Source: Coprousia sp963931435 (GTDB lineage: Bacteria; Actinomycetota; Coriobacteriia; Coriobacteriales; Coriobacteriaceae). Taken from it: a stretch of DNA of 64,000 bases. The translations under genes and the position numbers were made by a program. Below the pieces are notes generated by a model, which saw only the letters and a program-made list of their open reading frames with translations, searched no databases and was not told the DNA's origin. The DNA lies in contig OZ007012.1 in the NCBI GenBank assembly GCA_963931435.1, forward strand, positions 1,240,001-1,304,000. Direction: 5' to 3'. Shown here in pieces: positions 40,353 to 49,151 of the stretch. Numbering within the stretch: position 1 is the first letter of the stretch; the number at the start of each line of letters is the position of its first letter.

Positions 40353-41705
40353 TCAGTACGCGCGCCCGTTCAGCTCGCTCCACAGGCCGCGGGCCTGCTC
40401 GAGCGTCCAGGCGTTGATGCGCTCCTCGTCGAACGCGACGAACACGCGGTCCTGGTACAGGACGCGTCCGTTCACGATGGTGGTGCGGCAGTTCTTGCCC
40501 ATCATGCCGAAGAGCATGTGCCCGTCGATGTTCTCGTCCGAGAACGGCGTGAACGCCGGATAGTCCATCACGATCACGTCGGCCGCCGCGCCCGGGCGCA
40601 GCACGCCGATCTCCCGGCCGAAATAGGTGCTCGCCAGGGCCGGGTTGTTCTTGAAGAGCATGTCCATGTCCTCGACCCAGCCCACGTTGGGAAGCCCCGC
40701 GTTGTGGCGCTGCGCGATGATGAAGACCTTGAGGCTCTCGAGCATGTCGTGCGTATAGGCGTCGGTACCCAGGTGCACGGGGATCCCGCGGCGGTAGAAC
40801 TCCAGCACGGGCGCTATGCCCACGGCGTTGTTCATGTTCGACTCGGGGTTGTTGACCACGTGGGTCCCGGTATGGCGGATGATCTCCATCTCGGCCGGCG
40901 TCACGTGGATGCAGTGGCCGAGCATGGTCCGGGGGCCCAGCAGGCCGTGCTGCAGCAGGCGCTCCACCGGCGGGATGCCGCCGCGCCGCTCGCGGGAGTC
41001 CCACACGTCGTTCATGCCCTCGCACACGTGGATGTGGAAGCCCGTGAGGCCGTCGTTGGCCTCGGCCATCAGGTCCATCGTCTCATCGGAGAGCGTGAAG
41101 GTGGCGTGCCCGCCGAACATCGCGGCGACCATGTGGTTGCCCGCTTTCTGCTGCTCGGCGGCCCAGCGGGCGAAGGCGGCGTTCTCGGCGATGGCCTGGT
41201 CGCGCTTCTCGGTGCCGTCGCGGTCTGAGGTCTCGTAGCACAGGCAGGCGCGCATGCCGAGCTCCTCGGCCACGTCCTTGATCGCGAACAGCGACCCCGG
41301 CACCTCGCGGTAGCTCGCGTGGTGGTCGAAGATGGTGGTCACGCCGTCGCGGAGCGAATCGAGGATGGTGGCGTAGGCGCAGGCGCGCGTGCGGTCGAGC
41401 GTGAGCGCGCGGTCGATCCTCCACCACTGCTGCTCGAGGTTCTCCAGGAAGTTGGTGGGGTTGCAGCCCTTGATGGAGAGCCCGCGGGCGAGCCCCGAGT
41501 AGATGTGCGTGTGGCAGTTCACCAGGCCGGGCATGATGACGCCGCCCTGGGCATCGACGTACTCCGCATCCGGGTACCGCTGCGCGAGCTCGGTCTCCGC
41601 GCCGACCGCGACGATGGTGTCGCCCTCGATGGCGACCGCGCCGTGCTCGAGATACGGGTGCCCGGCATCGCGGGTGATGACGCGCCCGTTACCGACCAGC
41701 AACAT
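40353..41705 (-). CDS. ssnA: SsnA-type amidohydrolase
   Basis: The 450-residue enzyme has the deaminase-type amidohydrolase ligands NCHTHIYSGLARGL, HIHVCEGMND, MLGHCIHV and HLGTDAYTHD. SsnA homologues are present in nearly all purine/selenium hydroxylase clusters as putative aminohydrolases; deamination or ring hydrolysis of a purine derivative such as guanine is possible but unproven. The start ATG 41705 is preceded by AAAGGAG. It lies 92 bases after the permease and 76 before ygfK in the same operon. Confidence 0.93.
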   Translation of the reverse strand: MLLVGNGRVITRDAGHPYLEHGAVAIEGDTIVAVGAETELAQRYPDAEYVDAQGGVIMPGLVNCHTHIYSGLARGLSIKGCNPTNFLENLEQQWWRIDRALTLDRTRACAYATILDSLRDGVTTIFDHHASYREVPGSLFAIKDVAEELGMRACLCYETSDRDGTEKRDQAIAENAAFARWAAEQQKAGNHMVAAMFGGHATFTLSDETMDLMAEANDGLTGFHIHVCEGMNDVWDSRERRGGIPPVERLLQHGLLGPRTMLGHCIHVTPAEMEIIRHTGTHVVNNPESNMNNAVGIAPVLEFYRRGIPVHLGTDAYTHDMLESLKVFIIAQRHNAGLPNVGWVEDMDMLFKNNPALASTYFGREIGVLRPGAAADVIVMDYPAFTPFSDENIDGHMLFGMMGKNCRTTIVNGRVLYQDRVFVAFDEERINAWTLEQARGLWSELNGRAY

Positions 41706-41797
41706 AGGCGCTCCTTTCTCTTGGGCGGCGGAGGGCTCCGCCGCGTGCGCGGGCGCCCGGCACGGCGCCCGCGCGGTTCACTTCCCAGATCGAGGCG

Positions 41798-43177
41798 CTA
41801 GACTCCGACGTCGGGCTCTTCGCGCGCCGCCTCGGCCTCGGCGCGGGCCTCGGCGTCCTTGGGCAGCACGAGGTTCAAGATGATGGCGACGATGGCCGAG
41901 ACCACCAGCTCGGACGCCCCGAACACGCTCGATACCCACGTGGGCATCCCGGGACCGGCCAGGCACCCCGAGACGTGGTAGATCCCTAAGCCCAGCGCGA
42001 TGGACGTGCCGACGATGAGCTTCTTGCGCGGGGTGAAGCCGCCCTCGATGATGAGGTCGAGGCCGCTCGTGGTGATGGTGGCGAACACGCCGAGCACCGC
42101 GCCGCCGATGACCGGCTGCGGGATGCAGGTGAGCAGCGCCGCCAGCTTGGGCAGGAAGCCCGCCACGATGAAGACGACCGCCGCGAAGGTGAACACGAGG
42201 CGGTTCTTGACGCCGTTGGAGATGATGATGCCGGTGTTCTGCTCGTAGGTGGACTGGGGCACGGCGCCGATGAACGCGCCCAGGATCGACATCAGGCCGA
42301 GCGAGACGATGCCGCCGGTATACTCGCGGCTCGTGGGGATGCGGTGCTCGACCGCGTTGGTGGTCATGGCGACGCCGCCCATGTTCTGCAGGCAGTTGAC
42401 CACGTAGACGATGGCGGCCGTGGCCATGGCGGCTGGCGCGAAATCGAGCCCGAAGTGCATGACGCCCGGCACCGAGAACCATCCCGCCGCCGAGAGGTTC
42501 CCCAGATCGAGCATCCCGAAGGGGATGGAGACGATGGTGCCGATGATGATGCCGAACAGCAGCGACCCCTGGCTCAGGATGCCCTTGGTGAAGTTGGTGA
42601 GTATGAACACGACCACGAGCGTCACGAGCGCGATGAACCAGTTGAGCGGGCTGCCGAAATCGGGCGCGCCCTCGCCGCCGGCCATCCAGCGGATGGCGAT
42701 GGGATAGAGCGACAAGCCGATCGTGAAGATGACCGTGCCCGTGACCACCGCGGGGAACAGGTGCTTGATGTACTTGATGAACAAGCCGACGATAATCGCC
42801 ACGACGCCGCCCACGATCTCGGCGCCCAGGATGGTGCCGATGCCGAAGTCCGCGCCGATGGTCTGGAACACCGGGACGTAGGCGAAGGCGGCGCCCATGA
42901 TGATCGGCAGCCCCGTGCCGATGCGCCCGAACAGCGGAAACAGCTGGATGAGCGAGGCGATGCCCGTCATGATGAGCGATGCCTGGATGAGCAGGGTCTC
43001 GTCGGTAGCGGACAGGTCGCACACGCCGGCGATGATCATGGCGGGGGCCACCACGCCCATGGCGGAGGCGAGCACGTGCGAGAGGCCGAGCGGGATGATC
43101 TGGACGAGCGGCGGCCTTCCCTCCCAGGTGAACAGCGGGTTATCCCCGCTCGTCGCCGCGGTAACGTTATCGGACAT
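41798..43177 (-). CDS. NCS2-family xanthine/uric acid permease
   Basis: The 459-residue membrane protein has about 14 hydrophobic segments and the nucleobase:cation symporter-2 motifs GLSHVLASAMGVVAPAMI at the N-terminus and QNTGIIISNGVKNR plus IPQPVIGGAVLGVFATI in the substrate region. Family members import xanthine, urate or uracil with protons or sodium. Position as first gene of the operon with ssnA, ygfK, ferredoxin and xanthine dehydrogenase makes xanthine or urate most likely. GAGAGGAGGCGC precedes the ATG. Confidence 0.92.
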   Translation of the reverse strand: MSDNVTAATSGDNPLFTWEGRPPLVQIIPLGLSHVLASAMGVVAPAMIIAGVCDLSATDETLLIQASLIMTGIASLIQLFPLFGRIGTGLPIIMGAAFAYVPVFQTIGADFGIGTILGAEIVGGVVAIIVGLFIKYIKHLFPAVVTGTVIFTIGLSLYPIAIRWMAGGEGAPDFGSPLNWFIALVTLVVVFILTNFTKGILSQGSLLFGIIIGTIVSIPFGMLDLGNLSAAGWFSVPGVMHFGLDFAPAAMATAAIVYVVNCLQNMGGVAMTTNAVEHRIPTSREYTGGIVSLGLMSILGAFIGAVPQSTYEQNTGIIISNGVKNRLVFTFAAVVFIVAGFLPKLAALLTCIPQPVIGGAVLGVFATITTSGLDLIIEGGFTPRKKLIVGTSIALGLGIYHVSGCLAGPGMPTWVSSVFGASELVVSAIVAIILNLVLPKDAEARAEAEAAREEPDVGV

Positions 43178-43598
43178 GCGCCTCTCCTCTCAGGGGCCCT
43201 GGGGCCCCGCCGTCACGTCGCGGGAGACATGCGTCCGCGCCCTCGCGCGCCGCCGCTCCCCCATCTGTCCTACAACGTCATAGTAAAATAATAATTTCTC
43301 ATCTCTAATAAGAAATTATTAGCTTCTGAAGGAGATGATCGTCGCTGTCCACTGTTTCCGCAGGTAAATAATACTAAAAAATTGTACGCTTTCCTAAAAA
43401 ATTTTCTGGTCACACCGTTCACGGGTCCATTCCTACCGTTGGCAGCGCGGCGGCACCGGTCTCCGTGCACGGGCGGGCATGGCGCAGGATGCCAAGACGC
43501 TTGATGCCGCTATCACCGGTCTCCGCGGGCGGGCGTGGAGACCGCAAAGGGGCCACGGGGGCCCGGCAGTTGCGACGCGGGCCGGACGGTCCGCTCGA
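43178..43598 (-). promoter_or_regulatory. AT-rich promoter/operator region upstream of the first purine permease
   Basis: This 421-base gap has two parts. Bases 43275-43420 are strikingly AT-rich with palindromes: AATAATTTCT (43290-43299) is an exact reverse complement of 43311-43320, and CTAATAA-GAAA-TTATTAG spans 43305-43322. Two AAAAAATT-rich tracts follow (about 43374-43411). This is the likely promoter and operator area of the permease-ssnA-ygfK-xdhD operon. Bases 43440-43598 are GC-rich and contain only a repeated CACCGGTCTCCG. The 66-codon frame crossing the AT-rich part is not a gene. Confidence 0.5.
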
Positions 43599-44984
43599 TC
43601 AGCGCTCTTCGCCGTCCCCATCGCCGGCCCCCCGGGTCGCGGGCGCCGCCGGGACGGCAGGCTGATCGCCGGGGAGCACGAGGTTCAGGATGATGGCCAT
43701 GAGAGCGCACGGGGTGATGGCGTTGGAGCCCACCACGGTGGAAATCCAGGAGGGCATGCCCGCGCCGGCGAGGCAGCCCGAGGCCATCCAGATGCCCAGC
43801 CCGAAGCACACCGAGGTGCCCACCACGGTAGCGGTGCGGGGCGTCAGCCCCTCGCGCGTGAACATGCGCACGCCGTTCATGGTGATGGTGCCGAACACGC
43901 CCACCGTGGCGCCGCCGATGACCGGCTGCGGAATCGCGGTGAGCGCCGCCGAGAGCTGGGGCAGCAGGCCGGCGAGCGCGAACACGAGCGCCACGAGGCC
44001 GAAGACCCACTTGTTGATGACCTTGTTGGACACGATGATGCCGACGTTCTGGCCGAGCGCGCTGGTGGGCAGGCCGCCGATGAAGGCGGAGACGAGGCTC
44101 GTGACGCCCTGGGAGACGATGGCGCCCGAGAGCTCGCGTTCGGTGGGCATGCGGTCGAGGCCGCCCAGGCACGCGGCCGAGACGTCGCCGATGACCTGGA
44201 TGGCGACCATCGGGTAGACCACGGCGAGCGTGATGCACACCTCGGGGTGGAACTCGAGGGCGTAGGGCATGAACTTGGGCAGGGCGAAGATGCCTGCCTG
44301 GCCCACGCTGGAGAAGTCGAGCATGCCGAGAGGCGCCGAGACGAGGATGCCCGCGATCATGCCGAAGAACACGCTGCCGAGCTTCCACGTCCCCTTGGCG
44401 AAGTTGGAGAGCGCGAACACCACGGCGAAGGTGACGAGCGCCACGAGCCAGGCCCGGGGCGTGCCCCACAGCTCGGTCCCCTCGCCGCCGGCCATGTACT
44501 TGATGGCCGTCGGGTAGAGCGAGACGCCGATCGTGAAGATCACCGTGCCGGTGACCACCGGCGGGAAGAGCCGCTTGAGCTTGTGGTAGAAGAGCCCGAA
44601 GAGGATCGCCGCGGCGCCGCCCACGATCTCACCGCCCAGGAGCGCGCCGAAGCTGAAATCGGCGCCCATGGCCTGGAGCGCCGGCAGGAAGGCGAAGCTC
44701 ACGCCCATGACGATGGGAAGGCCGCCGCCGATGCGGCGGAAGGGGGCGAACGCCTGCAGGGCGGTGTCGAGCGCGGAGAGGATGAGGGCGACCTGGATGA
44801 TGTCGGTGCGCGCCTGGGGATCCCAGTCGTAGAGCGTCGCGATGATGATCGCGGGCGTGATGATGCCGGCGAACGAGGCGAGCACGTGCTGGAGGCTGCA
44901 GGGCAGCATGTCCTTGAGCGCGGGAACCCCCTCGCGCTGGAACAAGGCCTCCGTGGTTCCGGTCCGAGATGGCTTCATGGTCAC
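43599..44984 (-). CDS. Second NCS2-family purine permease
   Basis: The 461-residue protein is a paralogue of the permease at 41.8-43.2 kb, sharing LQHVLASFAGIITPAIII, TVIFTIGVSLYPTAIKYMAGGEG, QNVGIIVSNKVINK and IPQPVIGGATVGVFGTITMN. GTG 44984 is preferred because GGGAAAGG lies six bases upstream; the ATG two codons later is the alternative. It is a single gene, divergent from the second PAS/HTH regulator. Two permeases may separate substrates, for example xanthine and urate. Confidence 0.9.
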   Translation of the reverse strand: MTMKPSRTGTTEALFQREGVPALKDMLPCSLQHVLASFAGIITPAIIIATLYDWDPQARTDIIQVALILSALDTALQAFAPFRRIGGGLPIVMGVSFAFLPALQAMGADFSFGALLGGEIVGGAAAILFGLFYHKLKRLFPPVVTGTVIFTIGVSLYPTAIKYMAGGEGTELWGTPRAWLVALVTFAVVFALSNFAKGTWKLGSVFFGMIAGILVSAPLGMLDFSSVGQAGIFALPKFMPYALEFHPEVCITLAVVYPMVAIQVIGDVSAACLGGLDRMPTERELSGAIVSQGVTSLVSAFIGGLPTSALGQNVGIIVSNKVINKWVFGLVALVFALAGLLPQLSAALTAIPQPVIGGATVGVFGTITMNGVRMFTREGLTPRTATVVGTSVCFGLGIWMASGCLAGAGMPSWISTVVGSNAITPCALMAIILNLVLPGDQPAVPAAPATRGAGDGDGEER

Positions 44985-45112
44985 GCGTCGCCTTTCCCGT
45001 CGGGCCGCCGTCCGGCAGCCGGTGTGCCTATGCTCATTGTACGGATAGCCCGCCGCCGGCACGACAATAATTTATGCTTTTAATGAACGTGCGGACGAGA
45101 AGGAGGCTGGCC

Positions 45113-45784
45113 GTGAACGCGACCGTCGCGAAGTACATCCCCCTGGTCGATTTCCTCGAGACCGTGCTCGACAAGAACAGCGAGATCGTCCTGCACGACC
45201 TCACCGACCTCTCGCACTCGGTGGTCGATATCCGCAACGGCCATGTCTCGGGCCGCCAGCTCGGCGCCCCGGCGACCGACTTCGTGCTCAAGGTCATCTC
45301 GGGGGAGGCGTTCCGCGGGCTCGACAGCACGCCGAGCTACCTGTCACACAGCGTGGCGGGCAAGCCGCTCAAGTCGGCGTCGTACTTCATCCGCGAGGGC
45401 AAGCGGATCGTCGGCATGCTCTGCGTCAACACCGACACCTCGCTTTTCGACGAGCTCGCGAGCACCGTCGCGGCCATCACGCGCGCCCATCCCTCGGCCG
45501 CGGGCACCGCGCCGCTCGACACCGGTCAGGGCGCGCCGGGCATCGAGCACCTCACCACCTCGGCCGACGACCTGATCGGCAAGACCGTCGACGAGATCGC
45601 CGCCGCCAAGGGCCGCGCGCCGCGGAGTCTCTCGGCCGCCGACCGGCTCGAGACGGTGCGCGAGCTCGACGCCGACGGCGTGTTCCTCCTCAAGGGGTCC
45701 GTCACGCGCGTGGCCGAGATCCTCGGGGTGTCCGAGCCGAGCGTCTACCGCTACCTTCAGAAGGCCCGCCGGGAGGGCAGGTAG
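45113..45784 (+). CDS. YheO-like PAS/HTH transcriptional regulator (permease-adjacent)
   Basis: The 223-residue protein begins with GTG 45113 after GAAGGAGG; an in-frame ATG 13 codons earlier lacks a site. It has the YheO-type PAS region (NSEIVLHDLTDLSHSVVDIR, NGHVSGRQLG, then YFIREGKRIVGMLCVNTD) and the C-terminal HTH GVFLLKGSVTRVAEILGVSE followed by PSVYRYL. It is homologous to the regulator at 32.9 kb but keeps the more usual recognition helix. It is divergent from the second purine permease (128 bases between), so I infer control of that permease. Confidence 0.88.
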   Translation: MNATVAKYIPLVDFLETVLDKNSEIVLHDLTDLSHSVVDIRNGHVSGRQLGAPATDFVLKVISGEAFRGLDSTPSYLSHSVAGKPLKSASYFIREGKRIVGMLCVNTDTSLFDELASTVAAITRAHPSAAGTAPLDTGQGAPGIEHLTTSADDLIGKTVDEIAAAKGRAPRSLSAADRLETVRELDADGVFLLKGSVTRVAEILGVSEPSVYRYLQKARREGR

Positions 45785-45843
45785 CCGGCGGGCTGCCGAA
45801 GTCGCGGGGCGGCCCCGCGGATATCGCTTCATAAAAAATAGGA

Positions 45844-47272
45844 GGCTTCGGTAGTTTGTGTGACAAGGGGCTAGCCTAGGCAGCAACGCTCTTCGCTCCC
45901 TTCACGCCCTTCTTCCTCGCCTTCACCGGGCGACCCGGGAGCTGGGGCTGGCAGTCGCCGCACCTGAGCATGAGCAGGGCCACGAGGTTGTCGGTGTTGC
46001 GGAAGCCGTAGCCCATCCTCACCGCCACCTTGATCTTGTTGTTGATGGCCTCTACGCGCCCGTTGCTGATGCCGAGCTCGACTGCGGCGATGATGTCGTC
46101 GCGCCGGCGGCGCACCTTCTTCTCCACGGCGACGACCTTGGCGATCTTGCAGTAGGCGGCCCTGTGCATCCAGTCGTCGAGCAGCTCGGCGGCCTCGGAG
46201 CCGTCGGCTGCCCGGAAGACGGCCCGCAGGTCCTCCTTGAGCTCCCAGGCCCTGACCAGCCGCGAGCCGGCCCTCTTCTTGAGCGCCTCGAGCCTCGCCC
46301 TCTGGCCGTCGGTGAGGTCCTCGGGGTTCTTCACGAGCGCGTAGCGGCTGCCCTTGATGGAGGCCGCCTCCTCCTCGAGCGCCCTGACCTCCTCGGGCGG
46401 CAGCTCGCCTTTGGCAGGCCTGCCGCGCTTGCCCTCGGGCCTGGGCCTGGCGGCCCTGGCGGCGGCCCTGGCGGCGTTCCACTCCTCGCAGCGCACGGCG
46501 TCGAGCGCGTCGTTCATCCACTGGACCACGTGGAAGGGGTCCATGACCCACCTCGCGTTGGGGCAGCGGCGCTTGACCAGCTGCCTTATCCACCTCGCGC
46601 CGTCGGCGGTCACCACCTCTATGGCGCGCCTCTGCTCGCGCGTGAGCTCGTCGAGGAACAGGTTGAGCACGTCCTTGCCGGTGCCCTCGTGCGCCCAGAT
46701 GAGGCAGCCGCGGTCGTGGTCGACGACCACCGTGACGTACTTGTGGCCCTTCTTGTACGACGTCTCGTCGATGCCGATGCGGCGCACGCCGTCGAACCTC
46801 GAGGCGCCGCGCGCGGCCTCCAGCTCGGCGTAGACGCGCCTGCACACGCCGCCCACGCTGTGCCACTCGACGCGGGCGAGCTCGGAGACCGCCGAGGCGG
46901 TGCAGCGGACCGCCAGCCACGCCACCCAGTCCTCGAAGTCGCGCGTGAAGCGCGCCCCGTGCCGCGCCCAGGGGACGGCCTCGGTGCGCACGCCGTGCTC
47001 CGGGCAGCGCACCCTGCAGGGCGCGTACTCCAGGTAGCAGGCCGAGCGCGCCAGGTCCATCGCCCTCCACAGCCTGGGGGCCCCGCGGTTCGCCATGTCG
47101 TAGAAGTCGCAGGCCCTGCCGCATACGGGGCAGCGGCGCTGCTCGCGCTTGTAGGGCCGGACGCTCACGACGATGCGCTCGGCCTCGATGCGCGCGCCCA
47201 GGACGACCGTGCGGGCCAGACCGAGGGCGAGAAGTAGTAGACTCTTCATGCGTCACACCTCTTCGGTTGTCT
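45844..47272 (-). mobile_element. ISL3-family insertion sequence (ends approximate)
   Basis: A single transposase gene is flanked by GTGTGAC in inverted orientation at both sides (45858-45864 and 47252-47258). This fits ISL3-type terminal repeats, but the outer bases of the arms (from GGCTTCGGTAG at 45844) do not match well. I could not find an exact target duplication, so both ends are estimates. It separates the second PAS/HTH regulator from ridA within the purine island. Confidence 0.7.
45876..47249 (-). CDS. ISL3-family transposase
   Basis: The 457-residue protein looks intact. The N-terminal zinc finger RCPVCGRACDFYD (about 38-50) with a later CRVRCPEHG is typical of the IS204/IS1001/IS1096/IS1165 group. 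The DDE catalytic residues are visible in RIGIDETSYKKGHKY (first Asp), EVVTADGARWI (second Asp) and SNGRVEAINNKIK (Glu). A basic tail (KARKKGVKGAK) ends it. The start is ATG 47249. The long frame further upstream in another phase is a shadow. Confidence 0.95.
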   Translation of the reverse strand: MKSLLLLALGLARTVVLGARIEAERIVVSVRPYKREQRRCPVCGRACDFYDMANRGAPRLWRAMDLARSACYLEYAPCRVRCPEHGVRTEAVPWARHGARFTRDFEDWVAWLAVRCTASAVSELARVEWHSVGGVCRRVYAELEAARGASRFDGVRRIGIDETSYKKGHKYVTVVVDHDRGCLIWAHEGTGKDVLNLFLDELTREQRRAIEVVTADGARWIRQLVKRRCPNARWVMDPFHVVQWMNDALDAVRCEEWNAARAAARAARPRPEGKRGRPAKGELPPEEVRALEEEAASIKGSRYALVKNPEDLTDGQRARLEALKKRAGSRLVRAWELKEDLRAVFRAADGSEAAELLDDWMHRAAYCKIAKVVAVEKKVRRRRDDIIAAVELGISNGRVEAINNKIKVAVRMGYGFRNTDNLVALLMLRCGDCQPQLPGRPVKARKKGVKGAKSVAA

Positions 47273-47417
47273 GAATTTGGCTTAGCAATCATAGGCGGAT
47301 GACGCGGAAACGGCCCCTCCCGGGGCCGTTTCAGTTCCAGATCGTTGTTTTCGCCCGCTGAGCTGGGCCTATGCCGGAATCTCTCCCACAGAAACCACCG
47401 AAGAGCCAAAAATAGAC

Positions 47418-47455
47418 CCCTCGTCCGCGCCTTGATCGGCATGCGGACGAGGGGC
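47418..47455 (-). terminator. ridA terminator
   Basis: Perfect 12-bp arms (CCCCTCGTCCGC, 47418-47429; complement 47444-47455) are followed on the minus strand by TCTATTTTTGG. It lies 75 bases past the ridA stop. A second GC stem without U-tract (GAAACGGCCCC, 47307-47332) lies beyond it, next to the IS edge. Confidence 0.85.
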
Positions 47456-47529
47456 CGTCTCCTTGATCGAGTAAGGGTGATCGGGATGGGGCGTCCGCGC
47501 GGGGCGGCCTCCTCCCGCGGCCGCGCTTG

Positions 47530-47907
47530 CTAGCGGGTGGCGACGACCTCGATCTCCACGAGGCCGCCCATGGGCAGGGCGCCTACGGCGAAGCAGCTGC
47601 GCGCCGGGAAGGGCTCGGGGAACACGTCGGCGTAGACGGCGTTCACGGCGGCGAAATCGTTGATGTCGGCCAGGAGCACGGTGGTCTTCACCACGTTGGC
47701 GTAGGTGAGGCCGGCGGCCTCGAGCAGCGCGCCGATGTTGGCGAGCGACTGCTTGGCCTGCGCCTCGACGCCCTCGGCGAGCTTGCCGGTGGCCGGATCG
47801 AGGCCCAGCTGGCCCGAGAGGAACACGGTCTCGCCGCAGTCGATGCCCGCCGAGTACGGGCCCACCGCTGCCGGAGCGTTGCTGGAGGCGACGACGTTCT
47901 TGCTCAT
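47530..47907 (-). CDS. ridA: RidA family enamine/imine deaminase
   Basis: RidA hydrolyses reactive enamines such as 2-aminoacrylate to keto acids and ammonia. The 125-residue protein (ATG 47907, GGGAGAG upstream) has the family shape and motifs: APAAVGPYSAGIDCGETVFL, SGQLGLDPATGKL, and a C-terminal VGALPMGGLVEIEVVATR with the conserved Glu; the usual substrate-binding Arg of R-x-(C/A) appears in FPARSCFAV. It is the only small metabolic gene between the second regulator and selD. YgeX in the same island makes 2-aminoacrylate, so a detoxifying partnership is likely. Confidence 0.93.
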   Translation of the reverse strand: MSKNVVASSNAPAAVGPYSAGIDCGETVFLSGQLGLDPATGKLAEGVEAQAKQSLANIGALLEAAGLTYANVVKTTVLLADINDFAAVNAVYADVFPEPFPARSCFAVGALPMGGLVEIEVVATR

Positions 47908-48101
47908 AGGATCTCTCCCTTTCTTCTTCAACCGGACGGAGGCGGGCACCGCGCCCGCGCACCTTGCCGTTGGTACCGATGGCTATCCTAATAAGGATTT
48001 CTTATCTTTGCAAGCGCGAAGCCCGCATCGCCCCGGGTGGCGCCCGCGACAGGGCGCACGGCGCGGCGACGCAGGACCCAGGGACGCCCCGCCCGGCGCC
48101 C

Positions 48102-49142
48102 CTAGAGGAAGATGAGCTTGCCGGTATCCGCGGGGCGCGGCAGCATGCGCCCCACCGCGTGGGCCGCGACGCCGGCGGAGGCGAGGTCTGCCAGGAGCGG
48201 CTCCAGGTCGCCCTCGTCGACTGCCATCATGAGCCCGCCCGAGGTCTGCGGATCGAACAGCACGTCCTGCAGGTCGAGCGGCACGGCGCCGAAGTCGACG
48301 CGCTCGGCGGCGAAGCGCCGGTTGCGGTAGACGGCCGCCGGCAGGATGCCCATCGCGGCCAGCTCGCGCACGTCCGGCAGCAGCTCGAAGGCGTCCGCGT
48401 CGATGCGCGCGGCGAGGTCGGCGCCCTCGGCCATCTCCAGCACGTGCCCCAGCACGGCGAAGCCGGTGATATCGGTGCAGGCGTGCACGCGATGCCGGAC
48501 CATGGCCTCGCCCGCGGCGCGGTTGAGCTCCGTCATCGCCGCGATCGCGGCCGCCTCGAGCGCGGGCGCGGCCACGCCGCCCTTGACGGCGGTGGCGGCG
48601 ATGCCGAACCCGAGCGGCTTGGTGTACACGAGCACGTCGCCGGGGCGGGCGCCGTCGTTGCGCAGGATGCGCGCCGGATCGATGACGCCCGTGACCGCCA
48701 TGCCGTACTTGGGTTCCCGGTCGTAGATGCTGTGCCCGCCGGCGAGCGAGGCGCCGGCCTCGACGACCTTCGAGAGCCCGCCGGAGAGGATCGCGCGGAC
48801 CGTCTCGGCGGGCATGTCCTCGGGCACCGCCATGACGTTCAGCGCCGTGATGGGGCGCGCGCCCATGGCGTAGAGGTCCGAGAGCGCGTTGGCGGCCGCG
48901 ATCTGCCCGAAGAGGTACGGGTCGTCGACCATGGGCGGGAAGAAGTCCACCGTCTGGACGATGGCCAGGTCGTCGCGCAGGCGGTAGACCGCCGCGTCGT
49001 CCGCATGGTCGAACCCCACGAGCAGATCGGGGTCGCGCGGGGCGTCGAACCCCTCGAAGAGCTCGGCGAGCTGCCCGGCGCCCACCTTGGCGCCGCACCC
49101 CGCGCACTCCGCGAGCTTGGTGAGCTTCACGTCCCCGGACAC
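48102..49142 (-). CDS. selD: Selenide, water dikinase
   Basis: SelD makes selenophosphate from selenide and ATP, the donor for selenocysteine, selenouridine and the labile selenium cofactor. The 346-residue protein starts with GTG 49142 after GGGAGG. The catalytic segment reads CAGCGAKVGAGQL, with the essential Cys (not selenocysteine) and the following Lys; the second Cys of E. coli (GCGCK) is Ala. GFDHADDAAVY and ASLAGGHSIYDREPKYG are typical. No selA, selB or selC is in the window. With yedF, the desulfurase and DUF3343 upstream, it probably serves molybdenum hydroxylases. Confidence 0.96.
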   Translation of the reverse strand: MSGDVKLTKLAECAGCGAKVGAGQLAELFEGFDAPRDPDLLVGFDHADDAAVYRLRDDLAIVQTVDFFPPMVDDPYLFGQIAAANALSDLYAMGARPITALNVMAVPEDMPAETVRAILSGGLSKVVEAGASLAGGHSIYDREPKYGMAVTGVIDPARILRNDGARPGDVLVYTKPLGFGIAATAVKGGVAAPALEAAAIAAMTELNRAAGEAMVRHRVHACTDITGFAVLGHVLEMAEGADLAARIDADAFELLPDVRELAAMGILPAAVYRNRRFAAERVDFGAVPLDLQDVLFDPQTSGGLMMAVDEGDLEPLLADLASAGVAAHAVGRMLPRPADTGKLIFL

Positions 49143-49151
49143 GCGCCCTCC

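Noticed and set aside
43270..43470. 66-codon minus-strand ORF in the permease promoter gap
   Set aside because: It spans AT-rich palindromes, has no ribosome-binding site and no protein-like pattern.
45834..47300. Exact terminal repeats and target duplication of the insertion sequence
   Set aside because: Only GTGTGAC matches in inverted orientation and the flanks share at best ATAGG, so the ends were left approximate.
48102..49142. Selenocysteine in SelD
   Set aside because: The catalytic position is encoded as Cys (AGCGAK); there is no in-frame UGA.
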